Below are positions 43,259 to 53,780 of a DNA stretch of 64,000 nucleotides, in pieces (the first letter of the stretch is position 1; each line of letters opens with the position of its first letter). The position numbers and the translations under genes were made by a program. The stretch is from Hydrangea macrophylla (taxonomy: Eukaryota > Streptophyta > Magnoliopsida > Cornales > Hydrangeaceae), in contig CM066991.1 of the NCBI GenBank assembly GCA_033977485.1, positions 33,291,850 through 33,355,849 of the forward strand, written 5' to 3'. The notes under the pieces were generated by a model, which worked only from the letters and a program-made list of their open reading frames with translations, did not search any database and had not been told where the DNA came from.

Positions 43259-43452
43259 TTCGATCGATCGAGGTATGTTCGATCGGTCAAGAGCAGATCG
43301 GTCAGGTTTGATCGATTGAAGAAAGTTTAATGGATTGAAGTGGGGACCACGTATTAATTTCAGGTCGGTGGGGTTTTGATCGTTCGAACAGCGTTTGATC
43401 GGTTAAACTCTGGAAATGCTCGATCGCTCGAAAGAAGCTCGATCGATTGAAA
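43259..43452 (-). promoter_or_regulatory. TCGATCGA-type array, upstream cluster, LTR B
   Basis: About nine copies or variants of TTCGATCGATCGAAC, matching the motif of Athila-like element A, although B is a chromovirus. Confidence 0.7.
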
Positions 43453-43582
43453 GTGAAACTTCATGTATTGTCAAGGGAAGTTTATAGGATCTCTGTGTAT
43501 AAATAAATATTGAATATACAGGGTATTACATCATCCACCACTCATTAAAGATTTCGTCCTCGAAATCAAAAATATACAAGGT

Positions 43583-45090
43583 CTAAAACAAAAATAGAAA
43601 CTTCTCACGCATCTCTGAATCTAGTTCCCACAAAGCTTCTCCTTCATCATGATGCTTCCACTGGATCTTCACCAACGGAATCTCCTTGTTCCTGAGCTTC
43701 TTGATTCCACGGTCTAGAATACGAACCGGTCCTTCATTGAACGTAACATTGTCTTTGACTTCAATATCTTTGAAGTTGATCTCCTGCGCTGGGTTATGAG
43801 CACACTTTCTCAGCATACCGATGTAGAAAACATTGTGCACTCCTAATATCTTCGATGGCAACGCAAGTCGATAAGCAACGTAAGTCGATAAACAACCTTT
43901 CCAACACGTTCTAAAATCTCAAACGGTTCGATGAATCGCAGTGATAACTTGCCTCTCTTCTGACCAAAACGAACAATCCCTCGAACAGGAGAAACCTTGA
44001 GTAGCACGTGATCTCCATGACAAACTCTAAGTCTTTGCGACTCTTGTCAGAATAACTCTTGTGTTAGGTCTGAGCTATCTTCATCTTCTCACGTACAATC
44101 TGAATCTTCTTACTTGTCTCTCGTACCATCTTTGGCCCAAGAAGTTGAGTATCTCCGACTTCAGCCCAACATAGTGGCGATCGACAAGGTCTTCCGTATA
44201 AAGCTTCAAACAATGCCATTCCTATGCTCGAATGATAACTGTTGCTGTAGGCAAACTCAGTCAATGGCAGGTGCATCTCCCAAGAACTCTCGAAATCAAT
44301 AATGCAAGCGCGTAACATGTCTTCCATCACTTGATTAACTCGTTCAGTCTGTCCATCGGTCTGCGGATGAAAGGTCGAACTCAAGTTTAATGTTGTTCCC
44401 ATCGCTATTTGGAGACTCTTCCAAAACTCTACAGTAAAGCGCAAATCTCAATCTGACACAATTGATACTGGTACTCCGTGTAACCGTACAACGTGTTACA
44501 AATATACCCAGCTTAAACGTTCTACAAGATACGTCATACTATAGGCGATAAAATGTGCCGTCTTTGTAAGTCGATCCACGATTACCCAAATAGCGTCATG
44601 GTTCTATTGTGACTTCGACAATCCTACCACGAAATCCATGGTGATGTGTTCCCATTTCCATTGGGGAATCGGTAATGGCTATAGTAGTCCCGGTGGTTTC
44701 TGATGTTCTGTCTTTACTTATTTACAAGTAAGACACTGAGATACATACTCAGCTACTTCTCACTTCATTCCTTCCCACCAGAAATTCCTCTTCAAGTCCT
44801 TGTATATCTTCGTACCTCCAGGATAAATAGTCATCCGTGACTTATGAGCTTCATCCAATATTTCTTTTTGGAGATTGTTTTTGTCGGGTACACAGAATCT
44901 ACCTTTACATCATAAGGCTCCGTTTGTACTAATACTCCAGACTTCCGGTTCCTTTGCCGATATCTTGGCGAACCATAACTTTGAATCTTCCGTCGTCTAT
45001 TGTACTTCTATGATATGGTTGATCAAAGTTGGTTGTACCACAAGACATCCAAAATGTTGTCCTTCCATTGGTTCCCCTGGCTGAAGTTCA
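43583..45090 (-). pseudogene. Integrase of element B with chromodomain-like end
   Basis: The zinc-binding region lies near 44860-44690 (DEAHKSRMTIYPGGTKIYKD, then CLTC). The core includes a FHPQTDGQTERVNQVMEDML segment (about 44385-44325) with the catalytic Glu. The C-terminal block GPVRILDRGIKKLRNKEIPL (43727) followed by VKIQWKHH and EALWELDSEMR is the chromodomain-like tail of Tekay/Del chromoviruses. Such domains steer integration toward heterochromatin. Several stops (44460, 44064, 43990) and frameshifts break the gene. Confidence 0.85.
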
Positions 45091-45116
45091 AATTCAGCTA
45101 ACACTTCCAATGCTTG

Positions 45117-46564
45117 TCATTCTCGAATTAGTAATGTAGCAATCACTAATCGGGGTTTACGACTCAAAGCATCTGCTACGACATTTACTTTACCAGGATT
45201 GTATTGCAATGAAAAGTTATAATCCTCGAGTAACTCCATCCATCTTCGTTGTCGCATGTTCAACTCCTTCTGAGAGAACAAATACTTCAAGCTCTTATAA
45301 TCGGAAAACAGATCAAACTTTTCTCCGTACAAATAGTGTCTCCAAATCTTCAATGCAAACACTATTGCTGCCAATTCTAGATCATGTGTAGGATAATTCT
45401 TCTCATATACTTTCAATTATCTGGATCTATATGAAATTACATTCCCATCTTGCATCAGTACACAACCAAGTCATTGGTATGACGCATCACTGTAGATCAC
45501 ATACCTTTCTTCACTCTTAGGTATCGCAAGTACTGGTGCAGAAGTTAATCTTTCCTTTAACTCCTGGAATGCACCCTCATGCTTGTCCATCCATTCGTAC
45601 TTCATCTCCTTCCTGGTCAAATTTGTCAAAGGTCCTGCTATCTTGGAAAATCCTTCAACAAATCTCCGATAATATCCTGCTAGGCCAAGACAACTTCTGA
45701 CTTTTGTTATATTAGTCAGTATGTTCCAGCTTAAGACTGCATCAATCTTGGATGAGTCCACTGAGATACCATCTTGAGATATAACATATCCTAAGAATTT
45801 AACCTCCTGTGGCCAAAATTCACACTTGCTGAACTTTGCATACAACTTGCTATCTTGAAGTGTCTGTAAGGTAATCTGTAAATGCTCCTTATGGTCCTCT
45901 TCTATCTTTGAGTAGATCAAAATGTTGTCGATGAATACTATAATGAATTTATCCAGATATGGTTTGAGTGCTCTATTCATTAAGTCCATGAATACCGCTT
46001 GCGCATTCGTCAATCTAAAATGCATAACTAGAAACTCGTAATGCCCGTATCTTGTCCTGAACGTAATCTTCGTTACATCCTCTGATCGAACTAAAAGTTG
46101 ATGATATCCTGAATGTAGATCGATCTTTGAAATATCCTGGATCCTTGTAATTGGTCGAATAGATCATCTATCTGAGGTAGTGGATATTTATTCTTTATCG
46201 TAACCTTGTTCAACTCCTTGTAGTTTATACAGAGTCAAAGTGTTCCATCCTTCTTCTTTGCGAACAGAATTGGTGCTCCCCAAGGTGACGTACTCGGGCG
46301 AACAATTCCTAAATCTTCAAGTTCTTGAACTTGCTTCTTCAGTTCCAACATCTCAGTTGGTGCCATCCTATATGGAGTCTTAGATATCGGCAACGTTCCA
46401 GGTACTAATTCCACACAGAAGTCTATTTCTCTTTTTGATGGAAGTCCTTTAATATCTTGGAATACATCCTGAAAGTCTTGTACGGTAGGAATCTCACCCA
46501 TCGTGAGTTCTGTATTGTTACTACTGATCGTAGCTAAACCACTTGTCAGGAACATATCGCTCAT
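45117..46564 (-). pseudogene. Reverse transcriptase and RNase H of element B
   Basis: RT begins in 46564-46235 ([34 protein letters not shown]). The next part (46025-45471) holds the active site as [13 protein letters not shown], where the second catalytic Asp is Asn, a change that alone would kill the enzyme. [11 protein letters not shown] and [18 protein letters not shown] follow. RNase H is at 45416-45117 with [20 protein letters not shown] and ADALSRK. The segment 46025-46235 is in a shifted frame. Confidence 0.87.
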
Positions 46565-46591
46565 TGTCTGACATTGAAATCTGATCGTCGG

Positions 46592-46987
46592 TCATTCTGG
46601 TATCAGAAATACAATCGACCTAGTAGGGCAATCCAAACTAGCACTGTACTTAGTTAACCAATCCATCCCTAGGATAATGTTGAACTCTGACATTGACAGA
46701 ACTACTAAGTCTGCTAGAAGATTCCTATCTCCCAAGGTCAATGGGGAATCTTTGTACACTTTACCCAACTTAACAGTCACTCCCAATGGTGGCACAACAT
46801 TAAGTGCTAGCACAAGTGTTTGGGGTTCTAAATCCAATTGACGCAAAATCTTAATAGTAATAAACGAACGTGCAGCTCCAGTATCGAATAAAGCTTTAAC
46901 TAGACTATGAAAGAGTACAATTGTACCTTTCAAATGTTGTTGTTCATCAGTATTAAAGCCTGCTTCTGCTGGGATGATAGCATTCAT
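46592..46987 (-). pseudogene. Aspartic protease of element B
   Basis: An open frame of 131 codons has ALFDTGAARSFI, the classic DTGA active site, and later IILGMDWLTKYSASLDC, the usual second motif before RT. It is intact over the protease core but continues into stops on both sides. Confidence 0.85.
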
Positions 46988-48113
46988 CCTTGTCTAATCA
47001 GGGGGTCCTTGAATCCCTTGAACTAGTGCCCCGTAGTACCCTCCTTGTGGTGCATGGCAAACCCTACTAAAGTGCCCTGGCTTGTTACAATTTTGTCAGT
47101 TAACGCCCATCCGGTGGTTAACTCTGGAAGCTTTGCAAAAACTTTGCAATGTGCCCTGGCTTCCCATAATTAAAGCATCCTCCATTATTGCTCGGCGGAG
47201 CTGTTAGTAGTGCCTGAGGCTGTGGTCCCTGCTGGTGATATTGCTAGGGTCAAGTATAGTCCTGCTATGGCTTTCTGGTTCCCTCCCAAGTTCTCTTATT
47301 CCCTTAAAAATTTCCCTGAGGTCTCCAACTTTGGGTATTCCTCGGTGGCTGGTTCTGGAAATTTCGCTGTTGAAAACCTTTGGACGACTGAGGTAGGTTC
47401 ATTTATGGTTGCTGTGCCGGATAAGAATCCTTTTCCAACCCTGCAGCGAATTTGACAATCCCTTCGAATGACTGACTCAGATGGCCAACCATCATATGTT
47501 TGAGATGGGAATTCAATCCTTGGTGAAATCTCTTCACTTTCTTCTGTGGAGTGTCTATCATATGTTGAGCAAATCGAGATAGATGCTCGAGCTGTGTTGT
47601 ACATTCCCGTATAGTCCATCCTCCTTGAACCAGACTAAGAAAATTCTTTTCTTGTTGATCTCTCTCATCCTCTGGGAAGTACTTCTACAAAAATCTTTCC
47701 CGGAATGTCCCCCAAGGTATTCTCCTTATAGCTTCGGCTCCTATCGTAGCTCTTTCGGCTTTTCACCAATTTGCGGCAACAAAAGTGAGCTGAAACATAA
47801 CAAGGTGACGTTTCTCATGTTCATTGCACTCTAGTACTTCAAAGATTAACTCTATCTCCCTTATCCACTATTCGGCTTGCCAGGGTTCTATAAGCCCATC
47901 AAACTTCTTGGGGCGTAAACCATGAAAATTTGCTAGTAGCTTATCTCCCGTCTATCTCGGTGGTAGTGGTGCAACAGGTCTCTGGTGAGTGGAGTGATTA
48001 TATGTATCTCCCACATGTTCCATCCTTTACATGAAGGCCTCAAAAACTCCCGTTGGATCCATGCCTTATGGGATAGGGGCTCTTAATCGCACTTGATTCC
48101 TCGGTCTAACCAT
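46988..48113 (-). pseudogene. Gag of element B
   Basis: The likely start is the ATG at 48113 (MVRPRNQVRLRAPIP). The gag domain is visible near 47930 (FHGLRPKKFDGLIEPWQAE), with the WIREIE motif after a stop and LEHLSRFAQHMI (about 47570). A Gln/Asn-rich linker leads to a decayed zinc knuckle (GGCFNYGKPGHIAKF, about 47180), whose second Cys is Tyr. At least eight stops are present. Confidence 0.75.
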
Positions 48114-48439
48114 AATGATAACTTATGTTGTGTACCTACAAAAGACCTATTGATTAACAGAAAGTCTTCTCGTAGAAATGAAATCCAGATAGAACGAGAA
48201 ACAGCAAGAACTAACAGTTCTACTAAATAGCGCAATGCAAACTCAAGCATACACTCAACATCAAAAGTACTGCTCATATATATATCAAAAGATGTACCAT
48301 GGAGTACACAGTAACCGTACCATGTACCACGTGGGACAAAAGTGATTACAATGCTAAGATCATCTATTTACAATACTACTACTAAGGACAACATCTATAC
48401 AAAGCTATGGTCAAAGCCATCTCTCAAGCTCCCAAAAAC

Positions 48440-49435
48440 TCAGGTGGACAACATGTCCTGATATAAAACCAACAAAACTAAGCCTTGCAGATCCTGACTC
48501 AAAAAATCATCAGCATCGAATCCTGCTACGGGTGCCTCATCCTCCAGTGCAATGTCCATCTCTATAGGCGGATCGTCCTTGGCTGGTGGTGCTGCTCCTC
48601 CTCCTACTACCCCAATATCCCAATCCTCGATAATCATGTAGTCAACCTCCATCTCCTCAACACCAAAAGTTGGCTCAGCTACATCGGCAATCAACTCAAC
48701 AAAATTTCCAACTATGGCCATAGCATCCGCAAATGCAATCTGTCATATCGGAACTCCAGTTGGCTGTGCAACCATTGTTGCTACCCACTCAGCAGCCATA
48801 TTGGCAATGGTTGCCATATGTAGTATAGGTTCTGCTGGTAAATCAAACTCCACGAGTATCTTTTGTACTAAAATCTCCTCTGGCTTGATTGCAACATCCT
48901 CTATACCCTCATCTCCTACTATGTCATCCCCTCCGTCCATAACATCCTCCTCCGGGTCCTTCTCATCATCCTCAACAGGCTCGATGTCCTCAGTTGGATC
49001 TTCCTCTGCGTCAGCATCTATCAGCAGCTCAGCCTCTGGTAACTCGGGCTCCTCGGGCTGCTCTTGTGGCTCTGGAATGAGTACCTCAGGTATCAGTGAT
49101 GGTGGTGCTACTGCTGGTACTGCCTCAATAGGTCCTCCAAGAATAGCTCGAAGCTTAATAGCATCCATCTCTAGCTTACTCTGGATTAACCTCAAAATCT
49201 CCTGGTAAATATCCCTACCAATCCTCATTGAATGATAAGCATCCATGTGCATCTCTGTAGGGTGGGTCTTCCCAGTCACATAGAGTGCCTTCCATATATC
49301 CTCCTCTAGATATTAGCTAGTTGTCTGGTGTATGCAGTCATGATAAAACTCCAGATCAGCTGGCTCTACGGTATCCCCATGGATCACGTGTCCTCCATAT
49401 GCATCCGTCACTAACTTATGGAACTCAGGATCCAT
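48440..49435 (-). pseudogene. Extra acidic ORF between primer site and gag, element B
   Basis: A single frame of 332 codons from ATG 49435 (MDPEFHKLVTDAYGG) to TAG 48440 is broken by only two stops (near 49311 and 48740). Its N-terminal 110 residues look globular (MHMDAYHSMRIGRDIYQEIL); the middle is very acidic and proline-rich (PEVLIPEPQEQPEEPELPEA, then DIEPVEDDEKDPEED). It lies between the primer site and gag, where most elements have a leader. I do not recognise the family. The opposite strand also has a long Ser-rich frame, which is a shadow of the Asp/Glu-rich codons. Confidence 0.55.
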
Positions 49436-49504
49436 AATGCTAACCTGCAAATCTTAAATACTAGGACTAGATGGTGTGGAACGAATAGTGAACAAAAGTA
49501 TCAC

Positions 49505-49522
49505 AACCTGGCTTTGATACCA
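49505..49522 (-). other. Primer-binding site of element B (initiator tRNA-Met)
   Basis: On the minus strand TGGTATCAAAGCCAGGTT differs from the standard TGGTATCAGAGCCAGGTT by one base, eight bases from the LTR end. Confidence 0.88.
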
Positions 49523-49529
49523 AAAATCT

Positions 49530-50360
49530 TGTCACACCCTGAAGTACTAGTCCAACTAAACAACCTGAACAGTAATAATATCAACTGAAATATAACAACA
49601 GTGTAACGATTACAAACATCAGAGTGGTCCTCAGGATCACAACAGGTCTGGAGACAACATATGCCCAAGTACCCATTAAACTAAAGTTCAAAAGAAACAA
49701 CAAAAATATAAACTAAATATAACTATCTTTAGTCTTCAACTGGCGTAAGGATAATAATCAGCGTAACCTCTTTCTCCAGCAAAACTGACATCAGTGGGGA
49801 CACCATCTGCATAATTTCCTTCAGGGTAGTAGCCATAATCGTAAGCTCCACTATCTACATTAAAAGGGACAAGGTAATCTGGATGGAGAATGTCCAAGCA
49901 ATAACGGTCGTTAGCTTACTGAGAGCTAAGTGAAAAGAAACTCATAGGGTATCAATGATATAATGTATAACAAGTTATTGAAGTGTCTAGGATATAGTTC
50001 TAATACATAATATCTTCTCTATATTCCATCGTCGTAACTCAACCCTTATCGTCTTTTATCCTGAGATCGATAATCAACATACTCTTTTTAGACAGAACAT
50101 ACTCAATCGTTTCACATATATAGACATACCATCATTCTGTCCATTGCTCGTTAAGGATATAAATCATCCACCGCATTCATGGACACCACGTCAATCCACC
50201 CACAGCTCGTTAAGGATATAAACCATCCATCGCATGTTAGGGATACAACGCTTTGAACAACAACACATTAAATCTATTGCCATGACTTATCGCATTATAC
50301 CAGTGATCCCCATCCACTGCTCGTTAAGGATATAAACCATCCATCGCTCGTTAAGGATAT
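49530..50360 (-). repeat. 5' LTR of element B, partial
   Basis: This part aligns with 41419-42245 of the 3' LTR. It stops at GGATAT (50360), where element E begins. The rest should lie beyond the right end of the window. Confidence 0.88.
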
Positions 50361-51037
50361 TGACACGACTGGAATTGTGTGATCTCTTAAGAGTACGTCC
50401 AAGCGTAAACGGTCGTGTCGAGTGATAACCGGTAAGACCGAGTCGTATTCCCAAGGGACAGAAATGGGGGGGTAAGAAACCTAGATTGAATCCTAAAGAA
50501 AATGAAAGATGATTACTTGAAGGGTGGAGGTTTTAACGATCCTACTTGAATTCAAAATTACAATTTAAAGAAGCAGAACTAAGTAATAATTAAATTAGAC
50601 AGAATTAAACAATGTGGTTTTATAAATATAGAAAAGGTGTTGGGAACATGTGAGTCCGCATTGCACCAACCACTATCATGACTTTGCATTAACGCACAAC
50701 TGGGCTTCATCTTTCTAGTATTCCTTATTTTACAAAGGGATTAAGTAAAGCAATCCTAGTTTCTAAGAATGTTAATATTACATTACTAGTAATTTGAATT
50801 CCTTTGCTTACTATGGAAATCTAAAATAAGAGCTAATTAAAACTTTGAACGATAACTAACAAATTGAGTATAGGATATTCAATATGTTCGTCCACATGTT
50901 CATTGTGCTAATTGGCTAAAGGAGCTTTTATTCCAAAATCAGTTTTCAATTTGAACTTAACAAGATCAATTTGGACTTAGTTTCTGAAGTAAAAGTTACT
51001 GGAATACTAAAAAGAATATGCCCAAGTCATAAGCATG

Positions 51038-51171
51038 CCAATCGATTGCTATTAATGGCAATCGATTGGCAATAAATAACTCCCAATTGATTGGATAAAA
51101 TTCCAATCGATTGGCTTAGGAATCTATGGCAATCGATTGGGTTCTATTCCTAATCGATTGCCATTGATTCT
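51038..51171 (-). promoter_or_regulatory. CAATCGATTG array, downstream cluster, left LTR E
   Basis: Seven copies or variants of CAATCGATTG lie after the TATA-like box in the direction of transcription. The right-arm counterpart is 63567-63693. Confidence 0.78.
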
Positions 51172-51536
51172 TTCCCATAATCATGACAGTGGCTGGGAAA
51201 CGATGTTTCTTCACATTACTCCCAACCAGGGTTCTACTCTAGCATGATTGGAATACGTGAAATGAAAATAAATTGAAACATAAAGGTAAAATTAATTCTA
51301 AACATGGTTTTGATTATAAATCTAAAATTATCATAGAAATTCAAACTAAAAATTGAAATCAAACTTCAACTAAACAAGAAACAACTAGTACAAAGATATA
51401 ATATAACCTGAATAAGTAAAGAAAAGGGTTAAAATCAAACTACTCAAACTTGAACTTGTTCTCTCCAAAAATTCCTCGAGAAAATCCTACAGAACCATAG
51501 AAAGGTGAGCCAAACCTTGACCCCTTTCACTCTCCC

Positions 51537-51547
51537 CTATTTAAACA
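51537..51547 (-). promoter_or_regulatory. TATA-like box, left LTR E
   Basis: TGTTTAAATAG on the minus strand. A near-identical TGTTTAAATAA lies in the ORF2 module of element A (18228-18238). The right-arm copy is at 63180-63190. Confidence 0.5.
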
Positions 51548-51659
51548 GTAATACTACGAGCTAAAGGCGTCCAGGTTCACAATGTAACGGCTGGTCGCCG
51601 TCATTACTACTGATTTGCTGAGATTCTGCGCCATTAAAGAAGTTTGACCTCCAGGTTTT

Positions 51660-51779
51660 ACCAATCGATTGGTAACTGAACCCAATCGATTGGTGAAAAT
51701 ACCAATCGATTGCTAACATTTCGAATCGATTGGTTCCGGATGAATGGCAATCGATTGTCATGAAGGCAATCGATTGGGA
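51660..51779 (-). promoter_or_regulatory. CAATCGATTG array, upstream cluster, left LTR E
   Basis: Six copies or variants lie upstream of the TATA-like box. The right-arm counterpart is 62949-63070. Confidence 0.78.
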
Positions 51780-52020
51780 CTTTAAACTTCATCTTTGAGA
51801 TGTTCTCTTGTTCCTTGATCTATCCCTTTAAACGTTTTATCCATTCCACTTTCGAGACCTGCATTTAAAGGACAAAACACAGCAAGATACCACGAAAGCA
51901 CATCATTCTGTAAAAAGAAAGTTTAGGAAACAACTGCAGGTGACATTAGAAAAATGGGGTTAAGTTTATCCAATTATCCTCTTTATCAGACCAATATTCT
52001 ACAAATATCAGCCCTCATTA

Positions 52021-52055
52021 CGACTCCCAACTAGCGCGTTGCTAGTCTCTAGCAA
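52021..52055 (-). other. PPT and hairpin, left arm of E
   Basis: On the minus strand TTGCTAG-AGA-CTAGCAA (52039-52055) is followed by CGCGCTAGTTGGGAGTCG and the LTR. The G run carries one G-to-A change compared with the right arm. Confidence 0.75.
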
Positions 52056-53324
52056 AGAAGTGAAATTAGATCAAGCTAAGATGAAGAACAACCAACATAA
52101 CAGTTTTTATTGAGCAACAAAAGAAAGAAGAACCTAACTCACTTTCGCAGGAATCGCGGTTGCAGTTAGCATGTGCAACAAGCCTTTGAACCTCTAGGTT
52201 TACCCTAGTGGACGAGTTGTGTCTCGTGAGGGTTTTCAGAGAATATACCCACAAAATTAAAGTGTCAAGCTTTCTAAACTTATCCAAGAATCTCGATTTC
52301 TCCTTTATACTAAAAATAATAAAAATTCTGCTTAACAAGGACATAACTTCCTTTATCATGCTATGAAAATAAACAACATATTACAAAGTAACTATTCAAG
52401 TCAAAACTACATCCACAGCCTTTATACATCCTTATGTGTGTGTGGAGTTAACAACTACGATAGAAATCTTTATCTTGGAATTATTTGGATTGACATGTTC
52501 AAGATTTCATAGTTTCAACTCAATTCTCACACGGTTTACACTCAAGATAAAATCACTCTGAAACTAGCGTAAAAATTATGCACTCATAGTATGAAGCTCA
52601 AATGAGTAAATGTAAAGGCAATCAAACATGCTTACATACTAGACACTGAAGAATGCTTATTTTGAAGTGCATGAGTCTCATGAATGGAATACCAATTACT
52701 ACAGGAGCGATCCACTGTGGAGAACTCATTTCATACTCGAGATTTGTTAAAATTTTTGAGGTTTTGAAAGTTAGAAGCTTAACAACAGCTTTTTTTTTTT
52801 TTTAGAACAAAAGACAAATCAAACGTGGAAATTCTAATATTAAACAGGTGTGTATTTTAAATTCAAGAATACACAGGTGGATATCTACTTCCTACCCCCA
52901 ATTGAAATCGACATTGTCCACAATGGAAGCATTTCAAGTAAAAGAAGATATCACCTGATTCACGCATTTTAGTACACATCTGAGAAATCACCCGGTTCAA
53001 TATACCAATCTCCACAAACAACCAAGATCAAAAAATACATGGATAAAAATCAAGAGTATAGATAATCGAAACACAATCCATGAGCAAACAGAACTATCTA
53101 TATAGTAATATCAAAAGTCCAATACAGTCCATGTACAGATAGAAAACCAAAAATCATCATCCAGCTTAAAATATCCAACCAAACTATAAAATATCCACAA
53201 TCATAGAACTAAAAGTAGTAAACCAACCCAAAGTATCCACAAAAACAAAAAACAAAAATATGACGCAAGAAAGATCACGAGATAGGAAATAACGAAATAC
53301 TCTCTCGTTCTCTAAAATTCCATC
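52056..53324 (-). other. 3' UTR, left arm of E
   Basis: No gene is seen. It carries the block containing CCCTAGTGGACGAG (52208-52221) shared with A, the purine tract after ORF2 (52887-52925), and an A/T run (52790-52803). Compared with the right arm it lacks about 743 bases at 52756-52760. Confidence 0.7.
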
Positions 53325-53780
53325 CTAAGGCTCAACAGTAGGAGGGTCACCAGAGGTCTCAGGTACAATGTCATGAATAAGATCTGCCACACCACTACCA
53401 CCCTCAGCGGCTACCGGGTTACTTGCAGTCGGCGTGGGAGCAGCAGTTGGAGGTGGTGGCGGTGGTGGCGTCTCAAGAAAATCACCCTCTGGTGGAGCTG
53501 ACGTAGAAGCTGGAGCCATCGGTGGAGGTGGTATGGATGAACGCAAAGACTGCTTAATCCCTAATAGCATCAAAATTTGCTCTATTTGACTGCCTAGCTG
53601 CTCGAGTCTCGAGTGAACGAAATCACGATCAGAGGCCATCTGAGCAGCTATCAACTCCTGTTGTGCGGTTACCTCCCGAACCATCCCATAAAGCTGTACT
53701 CTTGCCTCTCGCTCCTCTATCAGAAGATCATAAATGGTCTGGAGAGACGTAGGAGTAGATGTGGCGGCTGCAGGTGGCTC
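53325..53780 (-). CDS. ORF2 C-terminal fragment, left arm of E
   Basis: The open frame (PTSLQTIYDLLIEEREARV onward) encodes a coiled-coil-like segment of about 75 residues and then a Pro/Ala/Ser-rich acidic tail with a PPPPPPP run, ending VEP at 53325. The TIYDLLIEEREARVQL part matches TLHELLLEEREAQIRL in ORF2 of A. The N-terminal domain and nuclear signal are not attached: at about 53780 the sequence switches to integrase on the other strand. A start codon exists at 53807, but it lies in antisense integrase DNA. Confidence 0.7.
   Translation of the reverse strand, partial: EPPAAATSTPTSLQTIYDLLIEEREARVQLYGMVREVTAQQELIAAQMASDRDFVHSRLEQLGSQIEQILMLLGIKQSLRSSIPPPPMAPASTSAPPEGDFLETPPPPPPPTAAPTPTASNPVAAEGGSGVADLIHDIVPETSGDPPTVEP

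Larger units (their letters stand above)
41419..43530 (-). repeat. 3' LTR of element B
   Basis: The LTR is 2112 bp with ends TGTCACGCCC and GGGTATTACA on the plus strand. The first 830 bases align with 49530-50360. Palindrome clusters lie at 43259-43452 and 42639-42794 with a TATA run between. A tandem array of a roughly 60-base unit with TTAAGGATATAAACCATCCA lies at 42040-42320. Confidence 0.9.
41419..50360 (-). mobile_element. B: chromovirus (Tekay/Del-like) retrotransposon
   Basis: A Ty3/gypsy element on the minus strand with 3' LTR 41419-43530, pol, gag, an extra acidic ORF, primer site and a partial 5' LTR (49530-50360). The integrase C-terminus has the chromodomain-like block typical of plant chromoviruses. 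The frames hold many stops. It inserted into the 3' UTR of element C after TGTAT (41414-41418). Its 5' LTR is interrupted by element E at 50361. Confidence 0.88.
50361..52020 (-). repeat. Left LTR of E
   Basis: The LTR is 1660 bp; on the minus strand it starts TAATGAGGG (TGATGAGG in the right arm) and ends CGTGTCA. It has CAATCGATTG clusters at 51660-51779 (upstream) and 51038-51171 (downstream), flanking a TATA-like TTTAAATAG (51537-51545). It is the only complete LTR of E in the window. Confidence 0.85.

Noticed and set aside
48714..49208. 164-codon plus-strand Ser/Gly-rich frame
   Set aside because: It is the shadow of the Asp/Glu-rich codons of the acidic ORF on the other strand.
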